Positions 52,911 through 61,284 of a stretch of DNA of 64,000 nucleotides are shown in pieces. The DNA is from Streptomyces iakyrus (GTDB lineage: Bacteria; Actinomycetota; Actinomycetes; Streptomycetales; Streptomycetaceae), in assembly GCF_000717055.1 (NCBI RefSeq), contig NZ_JNXI01000001.1, positions 186,001 through 250,000 on the forward strand. The letters run 5' to 3'. Both the position numbers and the translations under genes were made by a program. Under the pieces are notes generated by a model. That model worked only from the letters and a program-made list of their open reading frames with translations, did not search any database and was not told where the DNA came from. Positions within the stretch are counted from its first letter, which is position 1, and each line of letters begins with the position of its first letter.

Positions 52911-52940
52911 GGTGCCGGTGCCGGTGCCGGTGCCGGTGCC
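52911..52940. repeat. Hexanucleotide repeat (GGTGCC)5
   Basis: Five perfect tandem copies of GGTGCC just after the MAB_1171c-type gene. Intergenic simple repeat; could vary in length between strains. Confidence 0.9.
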
Positions 52941-53147
52941 GTCGTATCCGGCGGGAATGCATCGACGTGACCCGCACGGGGGCCGCGCACGGTACGTGAA
53001 GGTACGGTGAGAGCCGTCCGGAACGAGGCCTGTGTGGCTCGAAACCGGTGCCGGCGGACGGGTGTTGTGCGCCCGCGCGGCTGTGGCCGGACGACGGGGA
53101 ATGCCCTCAGGGCAAAGGAGCCTTCATGGCTGAGTGCGGGGAGTCGC

Positions 53148-54548
53148 ATGTCGCGTAGAGCTGTCGTCATCGGTGCGGGTCTGGCCGGCATGCTGGCCGC
53201 GGCGGCCCTGTCCGCCGTCGCGGACGAGGTGGTCGTGCTCGACCGCGACGATCTGCCCGAGGGGCCGGAGCACCGCAAGGGCCTGCCCCAGGGACGTCAC
53301 GCGCATCTCCTCATGGCCGGCGGGCTGGCCTCCATGGAGGACCTGGTGCCGGGCGTGAGCATGCGCAAGCACCTGCTCGCCGCCGGTGCGCACGAGATAC
53401 CGCTCGGCTCGGGCATGGTCGCCCTCACGCCCGAGGGCTGGCTCCGGCGCTGGCGTCACCCCGGCCCGAGCATGCTGACCTGCACCCGGGCCCTGCTCGA
53501 CTGGGCGGTGCGGGGCGCCGTGCTGGACAGCACCGGGGTGGTGATCCGCAAGGCGCGGGTGCTGGAGCTGACGGGGTCGCGGCAGCGGGTGACCGGGGTC
53601 CGCGTGTCGACCGCCGCCGGGGAGGAGGATCTCGCCGCCGACTTCGTGGTGGACGCGAGCGGGCGCGGCTCGCGGATCGTGACCTGGCTGGCGGCGCTGG
53701 GCGTAGACGACGTACGCGAGAAGACGGTGGACGCCGGCCTGGTGAACGCCACGCGTCTCTACCGCACTCCCGAGGGAGCCGGGCGTTTCCCCCTGACCAT
53801 GGTGCAGGCCGATCCGTACCAGGGGCGGCCCGGCCGCAGCGGCATGGTGCTGCCGATCGAGGGCGACCGCTGGATGGTCAGCCTCGCGGGTACACGGGGC
53901 GGCGGCGAACCGCCGTCCGATCCGGACGCGTTCCTCCGGTACACCCTGGACCTGCCCGACCCGATCGTGGGCCGGCTGATCTCCGGCGCGGAACCGCTCA
54001 CCGACGTCCATGTCAGCCGCAGCACCAGCAATCACCGCCGGTACCTGGAGAAGGTCCGCTCCTGGCCCGACCGCCTCGTCGTCCTCGGTGACGCGCTGGC
54101 CACGTTCAACCCCGCCTACGGACAGGGCATGTCGGTGGCCGCGCTGGGCGCCCGGGAGCTGGACCGCGAGCTGCGGCGGTCCGCCCTCGGCGAGCCCGGG
54201 CTCGCCCGGCGGGTGCAGCGGAGGGTGGCCCGGCCGGTGGAGTCCGCGTGGACGATGGCGGTGAGCCAGGACGTCTGGTATCCCGGCACGCGCGGGGGCT
54301 CGCCCGGGGTCGCCGACCGTCTGGTCACCGCCTACACCCGCCGCATGATCCGCACGGCGACCGGCTCGTACACGGCGGCGTCGGCGGTCTGGGACGTGAT
54401 GAGCATGACGACGGGGCCGACCCGGCTGCTCCGGCCCTCGACGGTCCTGGCAACGCTGAGCGGGCCGCCGTTGCCCGCGGCGGTGGGGGCGCCGCTGACG
54501 GACGACGAGCGGGCGGTCCTGCGGCGCCTGGACCGCACGGGAGGCTGA
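53148..54548 (+). CDS. FAD-dependent monooxygenase/epoxidase-like protein
   Basis: 466 residues. FAD-binding Rossmann start RRAVVIGAGLAGMLAAAALS with the GxGxxG motif; LDRDDLPEGPEHRKGLPQGR HAHLLMAGG is typical of this group. The second FAD motif is VLGDALATFNPAYGQGMSVA. Squalene-epoxidase-like or geranylgeranyl-reductase-like family that also includes polyketide oxygenases. ATG 53148 with GGGGAG upstream. It follows the peptidase and membrane genes on the same strand after 257 bases, so is probably a separate transcript of the same locus. Confidence 0.8.
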   Translation: MSRRAVVIGAGLAGMLAAAALSAVADEVVVLDRDDLPEGPEHRKGLPQGRHAHLLMAGGLASMEDLVPGVSMRKHLLAAGAHEIPLGSGMVALTPEGWLRRWRHPGPSMLTCTRALLDWAVRGAVLDSTGVVIRKARVLELTGSRQRVTGVRVSTAAGEEDLAADFVVDASGRGSRIVTWLAALGVDDVREKTVDAGLVNATRLYRTPEGAGRFPLTMVQADPYQGRPGRSGMVLPIEGDRWMVSLAGTRGGGEPPSDPDAFLRYTLDLPDPIVGRLISGAEPLTDVHVSRSTSNHRRYLEKVRSWPDRLVVLGDALATFNPAYGQGMSVAALGARELDRELRRSALGEPGLARRVQRRVARPVESAWTMAVSQDVWYPGTRGGSPGVADRLVTAYTRRMIRTATGSYTAASAVWDVMSMTTGPTRLLRPSTVLATLSGPPLPAAVGAPLTDDERAVLRRLDRTGG

Positions 54549-54597
54549 GGCAGGGGCGGCCCGGTGCGGTTCGCGCCCCCGGCCGCCCCGCCCCTCG

Positions 54598-55446
54598 TCA
54601 GCCGGCGAACGCGGGCTGTGCCAGGCCCTTGCCCGCCCCGGGCACCACGAACAGGGAACCCGCCAGGGCGGGCGGCTCGGCCGGCCCCGTACGGGCCGTG
54701 GTGACGTACAGGTCGGTCAGGTCCGGCCCGCCGAACGCACAGGCCGTCACCAGCGGCACCGGCAGCTCGATCACCCGGTCCAGCTCACCGCCGGGGGTGT
54801 ACCGCCGCACCGCCGAGCCCTGCCACAGCGCGACCCACACGCACCCCTCGGCGTCCACGGTCAGCCCGTCCGGGAAGCCCGCGTCCTCCTCGATCACGGC
54901 GAGGGTCCGCCGCCCGGAGATCCGCCCGTCCGCGTGGTCGAAGACGTCGACCCGCCGGGTCGGGGAGTCGATGTAGTACATGAGCCGCCCGTCGGGGCTC
55001 CACCCCGTGCCGTTGCTGACGGCGGCGTCGTCGAGCACGACCTCCACGGTGCCCTCGCCGGTGACGCGGGACAGCGTGCCGCCCCCCGGCGCCTCGTCGT
55101 AGCGCATGGTGCCCGCCCACAGGGCGCCGTCGGGCGCGATCGCGGCGTCGTTGGCGCGGCGGCCCGGCACCGGCTCGTGGTGGAGCCAGCGGAAGCCGTC
55201 GTCCGGGTCGAGGAGGCCGATCCCGTCGCGCAGGTTCAGCACCAGGCCGCCGCCGGCGCGCGGCTTGACGGCGCCGATGTGCTGTTCCGTGCGGCGGACG
55301 GTGCGGCGCCCGGTGGCCGGGTCGTAGGTGTGCAGGCGGGAGCCGAGGATGTCGATCCACAGCAGCCGGCCGGCTGCCGCGTCCCAGGTGGGCCCTTCGC
55401 CGAGCTCGGCCTCGGCCCGCACGGCGACCTCGTACGGCGTCGTCAT
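54598..55446 (-). CDS. SMP-30/gluconolactonase-family sugar lactonase
   Basis: 282 residues, six-bladed propeller. Metal and catalytic pieces: AELGEGPTWDAAAGRLLWID (Glu), VSNGTGWSPDGRLMYYIDSP (Asn, Asp), GFPDGLTVDAEGCVWVALWQ (Asp). Hydrolyses a sugar lactone to the acid. It overlaps the IclR gene by four bases, and that gene's promoter has the recurring palindrome, so it belongs with the dehydrogenase (29759) and dehydratase (28599): arabinono- or galactonolactone is the likely substrate, by inference. Confidence 0.88.
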   Translation of the reverse strand: MTTPYEVAVRAEAELGEGPTWDAAAGRLLWIDILGSRLHTYDPATGRRTVRRTEQHIGAVKPRAGGGLVLNLRDGIGLLDPDDGFRWLHHEPVPGRRANDAAIAPDGALWAGTMRYDEAPGGGTLSRVTGEGTVEVVLDDAAVSNGTGWSPDGRLMYYIDSPTRRVDVFDHADGRISGRRTLAVIEEDAGFPDGLTVDAEGCVWVALWQGSAVRRYTPGGELDRVIELPVPLVTACAFGGPDLTDLYVTTARTGPAEPPALAGSLFVVPGAGKGLAQPAFAG

Positions 55447-56216
55447 GCCGGGCTCCGGTGCCCGAGGTGCTCGGACAGCTCGGCGGCGCCCTTGACGGCG
55501 AGCTGCTCCAGCTCGGCGCGGCGCTCCTCGCTCCAGCGGATCATGGGCACGGAGATCGACAGGGCGGCGACGACCTGCCCGGTGCGGTCGCGGACCGGCG
55601 CGGCCACGCAGGACACGTCCGGGTTGGACTCGCGGTTCTCCACGGCGAGGCCCCGCTCACGGATCTCGGCCAGGGCCTCGCGCAGCGCGCCCGGGTCGGT
55701 GATGCTGTTGGGGGTCATCGCGACCAGCCGGGCACCGTCCGGGATGCGCGCGGTGAGCTCCGGCTCGGGAAGGGAGGCCAGCAGCATCTTGCCGACGGAG
55801 GTGCAGTGGGCGGGCAGCCTGCGGCCGGCCGCCGACACCATCCGTACGGCGTGCGTGGAGTCGACCTTGGCGATGTAGATGACGTCCGTGTCCTCCAGGA
55901 TCGCCACGTGCACGGTCTCGTCGCAGGTCTCGGCGACGGACCGGGCGACCTGCTGGCCCTCGGCCGCGAGGTCGAGCTGCTCGGAGTACCGGGCACCGAG
56001 CTGGTACGGGCGTACGCCGAGCCGGTAGCGTCCGGGCTGACCGGGCATCGGGACGATGTACTTCCGGGCGGCGAGCGTGGTCACCAGCTCGTGCACGGTG
56101 GTGCGCGGCAGCTGGAGCTTGCGGACGATGTCGGGGGCGGAGAGCGTCCCGTCCCCGTCGAGGAAGAGCTCCAGAATGTCGAGAGCCCGGGTCACGGCTG
56201 GTACGAGGCGTCCCAC
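55443..56216 (-). CDS. IclR-family regulator, probable controller of the sugar regulon
   Basis: 257 residues. N-terminal winged HTH: ALDILELFLDGDGTLSAPDI, VRKLQLPRTTVHELVTTLAA. C-terminal effector domain: HCTSVGKMLLASLPE, RESNPDVSCVAAPVRDRTGQ, VVAALSISVPMIRWSEERRA. IclR proteins bind 14-17 bp palindromes and sense small acids or sugars. Forms an operon with the lactonase. A copy of the palindrome found before five other sugar units lies at 56267-56282 in its own promoter, the pattern of an autoregulated local regulator. Confidence 0.88.
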   Translation of the reverse strand: MGRLVPAVTRALDILELFLDGDGTLSAPDIVRKLQLPRTTVHELVTTLAARKYIVPMPGQPGRYRLGVRPYQLGARYSEQLDLAAEGQQVARSVAETCDETVHVAILEDTDVIYIAKVDSTHAVRMVSAAGRRLPAHCTSVGKMLLASLPEPELTARIPDGARLVAMTPNSITDPGALREALAEIRERGLAVENRESNPDVSCVAAPVRDRTGQVVAALSISVPMIRWSEERRAELEQLAVKGAAELSEHLGHRSPA

Positions 56217-56266
56217 GACCGGCCCCCTCCCTATATGTCTCAGGCGCCTGTGCTTCAGATCCCGAT

Positions 56267-56282
56267 GTTCGAGATATCAACA
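56267..56282. promoter_or_regulatory. IclR-type operator before the IclR-lactonase operon
   Basis: GTTCGAGATATCAACA matches GTYCGAWATWTCGRAC in the left half and centre. It lies 51-66 bases before the IclR start. Confidence 0.5.
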
Positions 56283-56514
56283 GGCGATCGGCATGACGAA
56301 CACAGGCTAGCCATAGAGGTATGTCCGGGCAATGGGCAGCGGGCCTACGGGCAGAAACCCACGAGCGCCCCACATGCGCGTGGTGTGCCCATTGCAGTGC
56401 CCGGTGTGCGACACGTCACAGGTGTCGCAGAGGTGGGGGCGCACCTGGACGCCCCCGCATCCGGGCGGACCGCGGCGAAGGAGCGGGCCACGGTGTGACG
56501 CCGGGCGGCGCCGC

Positions 56515-57768
56515 TCAGCGAGTACGCCGCCCCCGCATTCCTCCCAGCTCTCCCCGCAACCGCTGCGCCCGCAGCACCAGTTCCAGTTCGAAGCGGCGGT
56601 CCGGGTCGTCGATCTCGTCGCCCCACAGTTCGCGGATCTGGCGCAGGCGGTAGCGGACCGTCTGGGGGTGGACGCCCAGGCGGGCGGCCACCTCCGGGGC
56701 GCCGCCGCGGGTCTCCAGCCAGGCCAGGAGGGTCTCGGCGAGGCGCCGGCCGTGGGTGGGGCCGCAGTGGGTCAGGGGGGCCAGGCACCGCAGAGCCAGG
56801 TCGTCGATGAGCTCCTCGGGCTGGAGGAGCACCAGGGCCTCGGTGTGTTCGGTGCAGTAGAGGACCTCGCCGGAGGGGAGGAGGTCCCGTTCCATCAGGC
56901 GGACCGCCGCCTCCGCCCAGCGCAGGGACTTGGCCGCCTCGGTCAGCGGGACCGGCGGGCCGATCGCGCCGGACCAGCCGGCCAGGGCCCGGTGCATGAG
57001 CTCCGAGCGGCCCGCCGCGTCCGGCTCGGGCACGACCATGCGGGGCTGCTCGTATTCCATGTCCAGCAGAACGCCCTGGCCGACCGCGGGGGCCATCGCC
57101 TCGCGGGCCGGGCGGAGCAGGACGCCGACCGCGACCTTCGCCGGTAAGGGCCAGCCGATGCGGGCGGCGCGTTCGGTCAGGGCCTCGGAGGGGTCGCCGC
57201 GGTGGTGCTCGGCGAGGAGCAGCTCCATGAGGCGGCGTTGCAGACGCAGGCGTTCACCGGCCTGGCGGGCCGCGGCCTCGGCGTAACCGCGTACGGACTG
57301 GTCGACCAGGCCGTCGAGGTACTCGTAGCCCGCGTCGACCAGTTCGTACATGGCCGGGGGCGGGATCTCCACGCGCTGGCCGATGTCGGCGAAACGGCGC
57401 CAGGCCAGGCGTACGCCCATGCGGTAGATGGCCTGGAGGGAGTCGAGGGAGCGGCCGTTGAGGCCCTCGCCGCGGCCGAAGTCCTGGAAGACGCCGGGCG
57501 GGACGGTCGGACGTCCCTCCGAGTGCTCCAGGTGCTGCACGAAGACCTCGATGGCCCGGCGGATGCCGACCAGCGCCATCGGCTCGCCGGAGTCGTCGAG
57601 GACGACGGGCAGGTGCGGGTACTCCCGCTGGATCTCGCAGAGGATCTCCTCGGCTAGGGCGGGCGCCTCGGCCAGGGCGATCGCGGCGAACCGGCGTACC
57701 TGGAAGCGCGGTACCTCATGCCAGGCCGAGCGCGTCGAGAGGGCGGCTGCGGTGCGGGCGGCCGTCAC
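56515..57768 (-). CDS. PucR/CdaR-type helix-turn-helix regulator
   Basis: 417 residues. The N-terminal RsbRD/GGDEF-like sensing region (YPHLPVVLDDSGEPMALVGI; YRMGVRLAWRRFADIGQRVE) leads to the C-terminal HTH_30: APEVAARLGVHPQTVRYRLR, QIRELWGDEIDDPDRRFELE. Same HTH type as FasR but a different N-terminus. Targets unknown. GTG 57768 is favoured because GGGGAG lies six bases before it; a TTG at 57774 would overlap the preceding stop. Co-directional with the tiny gene upstream, probably one operon. Confidence 0.85.
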   Translation of the reverse strand: MTAARTAAALSTRSAWHEVPRFQVRRFAAIALAEAPALAEEILCEIQREYPHLPVVLDDSGEPMALVGIRRAIEVFVQHLEHSEGRPTVPPGVFQDFGRGEGLNGRSLDSLQAIYRMGVRLAWRRFADIGQRVEIPPPAMYELVDAGYEYLDGLVDQSVRGYAEAAARQAGERLRLQRRLMELLLAEHHRGDPSEALTERAARIGWPLPAKVAVGVLLRPAREAMAPAVGQGVLLDMEYEQPRMVVPEPDAAGRSELMHRALAGWSGAIGPPVPLTEAAKSLRWAEAAVRLMERDLLPSGEVLYCTEHTEALVLLQPEELIDDLALRCLAPLTHCGPTHGRRLAETLLAWLETRGGAPEVAARLGVHPQTVRYRLRQIRELWGDEIDDPDRRFELELVLRAQRLRGELGGMRGRRTR

Positions 57769-57770
57769 GG

Positions 57771-57923
57771 TCAACTCCCCTGGTCTGTTTGCTCGTACGT
57801 GATCAGGGGGGTGTTGGGTTGGTCGGGTGTGGCTTCGAGCAGCGCGACGACGCCCAGCGCGGCGCCCACGGCGAGGGCGGCGGCGAGCGCGACGGTCAGC
57901 GCGGCAGCGAGCAGTCTCGACAT
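57771..57923 (-). CDS. DUF2613-like small membrane protein
   Basis: 50 residues: one membrane helix (LLAAALTVALAAALAVGAAL) followed by a short outside tail ending TPLITYEQTDQGS, like the actinobacterial DUF2613 proteins (tail with ...YG/YE near the end). ATG 57923. Its TGA stop touches the start region of the PucR-type gene, implying coupling. Role unknown. Confidence 0.6.
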   Translation of the reverse strand: MSRLLAAALTVALAAALAVGAALGVVALLEATPDQPNTPLITYEQTDQGS

Positions 57924-58137
57924 CGCAGGGTCAGCCTCTCTGTCCGGATTCGTCCGGAGATCGTCCGGAGGTTTCCCCACCTCGGCGTCCCGTCCCTGCC
58001 TGTCGCGCCCAGTTTCGACAAGCATTGACACCCCGTCAAGAGCCGCCTACGGTTCCCGGCCCAACCGCACGTGCGCATTCCGCCGCCGTGCCGGCCCTCT
58101 CGTACGTCGAGCCGTCCCAAGCCACTGGAGTGCCCGG

Positions 58138-59133
58138 ATGCGCCGTACAACCTCCCCCTTTTCCCTGGTCCTGCTGGGTCTCGGTACGTTCCTGCTGGTG
58201 CTGGCGCCCCTGCTCGCCTGGTACGTGGAGCCCCGTGCAGCGGTGAACCCGATCGACATCGACACGACCGCCGTCTACACCGGCCGGGGCAGCGTCTTCG
58301 ACACTGACCGGATCGAGACGGTGCCCGACCGGAAGATCACCGTCACTCAGCGGGTGCGGGGCAACGTCGAGGACAGCGAGCGCAGCGGCAACGCCGTCTG
58401 GGACGTGACGACCACGGTCGACACCGACAAGTCGCTGCCGGCCGCCGATCCCCACGACGCGCTGGACTTCGTGCCGCACCGCTGGGTGATGGACCGGAAG
58501 ACCACAAGGCCCGTGCACTGCTGCGGGGAGAAGCCCTACATCGAGGGCGAGGCGTACCTGAAGTTCCCCTTCGACGTGCAGAAACGCTCCTACCAGTGGT
58601 GGGACAACACCCTCGGCGACACGGTGGTGCTGCGCTACCGGGGCACCGCGAAGATCCAGGGCTACACGGGCTACAAGTTCACCGGCTCCGTGCCGCCGAC
58701 GAAGACCGGCACGCGCATGGTGCCCGGCAGCCTCGTCGACCAGCCGAGCCGGCCGCAGGTGCTGGCGGAGGAGTGGTACTCCAACCACGGCTTCGAGCTG
58801 GTCGTGGACCAGGCGACGGGCCGTGTGATCTACGCGCAGACGGGCCCGAAGCGGACCCTGCGGGCGCCCGGCGGGAAGAAGGACGCGGCGGTGCTGCTGG
58901 ACAGCCGGAAGGTCTCGTTCACGACCGCGACCCAGAAGGAAGCAGTGCGGCAGGCGAAGCGGGACAGCGGGCAGCTGCGGATGGTGGGCACGACGCTGCC
59001 GATCGGGGCGGCGGCGGGGGGCTTCGTGCTGGCGGTGGCGGGGGGCGTTCTCGTGGCACGTGGGCGGAAGGAGCCGGAGAGCCCCGTTCCGGCCGATACG
59101 TCCGGTACGCCCCAGCCCACCCTCACGATGTGA
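58138..59133 (+). CDS. DUF3068 membrane-anchored protein
   Basis: 331 residues. N-terminal helix (FSLVLLGLGTFLLVLAPLLA), large external domain (YTGRGSVFDTDRIETVPDRK; WDVTTTVDTDKSLPAADP; YQWWDNTLGDTVVLRYRGTA), C-terminal helix (LPIGAAAGGFVLAVAGGVLV), then a short Pro-rich tail. This is the PF11271 family of actinobacterial envelope proteins with PorA-related proteins in Corynebacteriales. In Streptomyces function is unknown. It heads a same-strand cluster with GT4, methyltransferase and AftD-like genes. ATG 58138 with GGAG upstream. Confidence 0.82.
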   Translation: MRRTTSPFSLVLLGLGTFLLVLAPLLAWYVEPRAAVNPIDIDTTAVYTGRGSVFDTDRIETVPDRKITVTQRVRGNVEDSERSGNAVWDVTTTVDTDKSLPAADPHDALDFVPHRWVMDRKTTRPVHCCGEKPYIEGEAYLKFPFDVQKRSYQWWDNTLGDTVVLRYRGTAKIQGYTGYKFTGSVPPTKTGTRMVPGSLVDQPSRPQVLAEEWYSNHGFELVVDQATGRVIYAQTGPKRTLRAPGGKKDAAVLLDSRKVSFTTATQKEAVRQAKRDSGQLRMVGTTLPIGAAAGGFVLAVAGGVLVARGRKEPESPVPADTSGTPQPTLTM

Positions 59134-59350
59134 TGTGACGTCAGGTCCAACAAAGCCGGAAATTGTCACGCCGGTGAGTAGCCGTGGCGAACGTCCGGGC
59201 GAAAACTGTCCAACCCCACCCGAGCACATCCCGTCCACACTCCCCTCCCAGGAAGAGCTCAGGCTCCGCACAGACCGACCCTCTGTGACGACCCCACCCC
59301 CACGTTTGCCCCACGCTGAGTTCCGCACCCCAACACGAGTTGGAGCACCC

Positions 59351-60502
59351 ATGCCCCAGCACGTACCGTCCCGGCTGCGTGCCGCGCTCCCCAGTGCGTC
59401 GCAGCACCTTTCGGCGCTCCCCCCACATCCGCGCCGGATCGTTTTTCTCGCCCACCGTGATCTGGACAACCCCTCCGCCGGCGGCTCCGAGCTGCTGGTC
59501 GACCGGCTCGCCGACGGACTGACCCGGCTGGGGCACCAGGTGACCCTGCTGTGCGGAGGGCCGGCTGCCTTCCGCGACTACCGGGTCGTCTCCGCCGGCG
59601 GCCCCTACGGCCACTATCTGCGTGCCCGCTCCGCCTTCACCCGGCAGATCGGCGACTGCGACCTGCTGGTCGAGGTGTGCAACGGCATGCCCTACCTGGC
59701 GCCGCTGTGGCACCGGGGGCCGACGCTGACCCTGGTCAACCACGTCCACACGGACCTGTGGCCCCTGCGCTTCGGCGGGCCGCTGGCCCCGGCGGCGCGG
59801 ATCGGCCGAAGACTCGAACACTGGGCGCTGACCGGGGCGCAGCAACGGAGTCTGCTCGTCGCCGTGTCCTCCTCGACCGCGCACGCACTGCGGGCGATCG
59901 GCGTCGAGCGGGACCGGATCCGGGTCGTGCACAACGGAGTCGAGGAACCTGGGCCGAGGGCCGAGCGTTCGCCGGAGCCGTTGTTCGTCGCCGTCGGGCG
60001 GCTCGTCGAGTACAAGCGGATCGATCTGCTGCTGCGGCTGTGGGAGCGGGTACGGCCGGTGACCGGCGGGCGCCTGATGATCGTCGGGGACGGGCCCGAA
60101 CGAAGCCGTCTGGAGCAACTGGCCGGTCCTGGCGTCGAGTTCACCGGGTACGTCTCCGAAGCCGAGAAGCACCGGCTGCTGTGTGCGGCCTGGCTGCTGC
60201 TGCACCCGTCCGCGGTGGAGGGGTGGGGACTGGTGGTGACGGAGGCCGCGGCCCGCGAGACCCCTGCCGTCGCCTTCGACGTGCCGGGCCTGAAGGATTC
60301 CGTGGTCGACGGTGAGACCGGCGTCCTCGCCCGGGGCGAGTCCTCCTTCGCCGCGGCGTGGTGCGCGTTGGCCCTCTCCGGGCGACGGCGGGAGCTGATG
60401 GGGAAGGCGGCGCGGGAGCGGGCCGCACAGTTCCGGTGGGACCGGACGGTGCGGCAGTTCAGGGCGGTCGCCACGGAGGCGGTGAGGGGCTGGGCCCCGT
60501 GA
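59351..60502 (+). CDS. Glycosyltransferase family 4
   Basis: 383 residues. GT-B fold: HPRRIVFLAHRDLDNPSAGG at the N-terminus, GSELLVDRLADGLTRLGHQV, then the donor site PLFVAVGRLVEYKRIDLLLR with the EX7E-like block HPSAVEGWGLVVTEAAARET. Transfers a sugar from a nucleotide donor to an envelope glycan or lipid; the donor is not readable. ATG 59351. Overlaps the methyltransferase by four bases. Confidence 0.9.
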   Translation: MPQHVPSRLRAALPSASQHLSALPPHPRRIVFLAHRDLDNPSAGGSELLVDRLADGLTRLGHQVTLLCGGPAAFRDYRVVSAGGPYGHYLRARSAFTRQIGDCDLLVEVCNGMPYLAPLWHRGPTLTLVNHVHTDLWPLRFGGPLAPAARIGRRLEHWALTGAQQRSLLVAVSSSTAHALRAIGVERDRIRVVHNGVEEPGPRAERSPEPLFVAVGRLVEYKRIDLLLRLWERVRPVTGGRLMIVGDGPERSRLEQLAGPGVEFTGYVSEAEKHRLLCAAWLLLHPSAVEGWGLVVTEAAARETPAVAFDVPGLKDSVVDGETGVLARGESSFAAAWCALALSGRRRELMGKAARERAAQFRWDRTVRQFRAVATEAVRGWAP

Positions 60503-61284
60503 AGCCGCCCACGCGCCCGCGCGGCGCAGCCGCAGAGGTCTCAGCCCCGCGCCCCCCTGTGCGCGACCCCTCGTTCCGGAGATCCCTCGCCCTGTTCCGA
60601 GCCTTCCTCCACGAGCAGGACGACCCCGAGGCCTGCTACTCGCTGCTCGCCCGCGACGCCGTCGACCAGGTCGAGTCCTACGACGGGCCGGTCGCCGGGC
60701 GCACCGTGCTCGACGTCGGTGGCGGCGGCGGGTACTTCACCGGGGAGTTCCGGCGCCGCGGGGCGAACGCGTTCCTCTTCGAGCCCGACCTGGCCGAGCT
60801 CGGTGAGAAGCCCCCCGACTCGGCCGTCGTCGCCGACGGGTACCTGCTGCCCGTGCGGGACGGCGCCGCCGACGTCACCTTCTCCTCCAACGTGCTGGAG
60901 CACGTGGCCGATCCGGAGACGTTCCTCAGTGAGCTGGCCCGGGTGACCCGCCCGGGCGGGCTGATCTACGTGTCGTTCACCAACTGGCTGTCGCCGTGGG
61001 GCGGGCACGAGTGGGCCCCGTGGCACTACTTCGGCGCCGAACGGGCCCGGGCCCGCTACCTGCGGCGGACCGGCAGGCCGGCCAAGCACACCCTCGGCGA
61101 GAACCTGTTCGCCGTGCACATCGGCTCCACCCTGCGGCAGGTGCGGGCCCGGGACGACGTCACGGTCGTCTCGGCGCGCTCCCGCTACTGGCCGTTCCTC
61201 GCGGAGGCCGTCGTCAAGGCGCCGGGCATCCGCGAGTTCGCCACCTGGAACCTCCTCCTCATTCTGCGGCGGTGTCCTACATGA
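60499..61284 (+). CDS. SAM-dependent methyltransferase
   Basis: 261 residues, class I fold. Motif I AGRTVLDVGGGGGYFTGEFR, acidic loop FLFEPDLAEL, motif II/III DVTFSSNVLEHVADPETFLS, post-motif GGLIYVSFTNWLSPWGGHEW. The Rossmann motif reads DVGGGGGYF, close to UbiE/Coq-like sugar or lipid methyltransferases. GTG 60499 overlaps the GT4 stop; its own stop overlaps the next gene, so three genes are coupled. Probably methylates a sugar of the same glycan. Confidence 0.88.
   Translation: MKPPTRPRGAAAEVSAPRPPVRDPSFRRSLALFRAFLHEQDDPEACYSLLARDAVDQVESYDGPVAGRTVLDVGGGGGYFTGEFRRRGANAFLFEPDLAELGEKPPDSAVVADGYLLPVRDGAADVTFSSNVLEHVADPETFLSELARVTRPGGLIYVSFTNWLSPWGGHEWAPWHYFGAERARARYLRRTGRPAKHTLGENLFAVHIGSTLRQVRARDDVTVVSARSRYWPFLAEAVVKAPGIREFATWNLLLILRRCPT

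Noticed and set aside
52911..52940. Hexanucleotide repeat as part of a CRISPR or coding repeat
   Set aside because: The unit is far too short and has no spacers; it is a simple sequence repeat in intergenic DNA.
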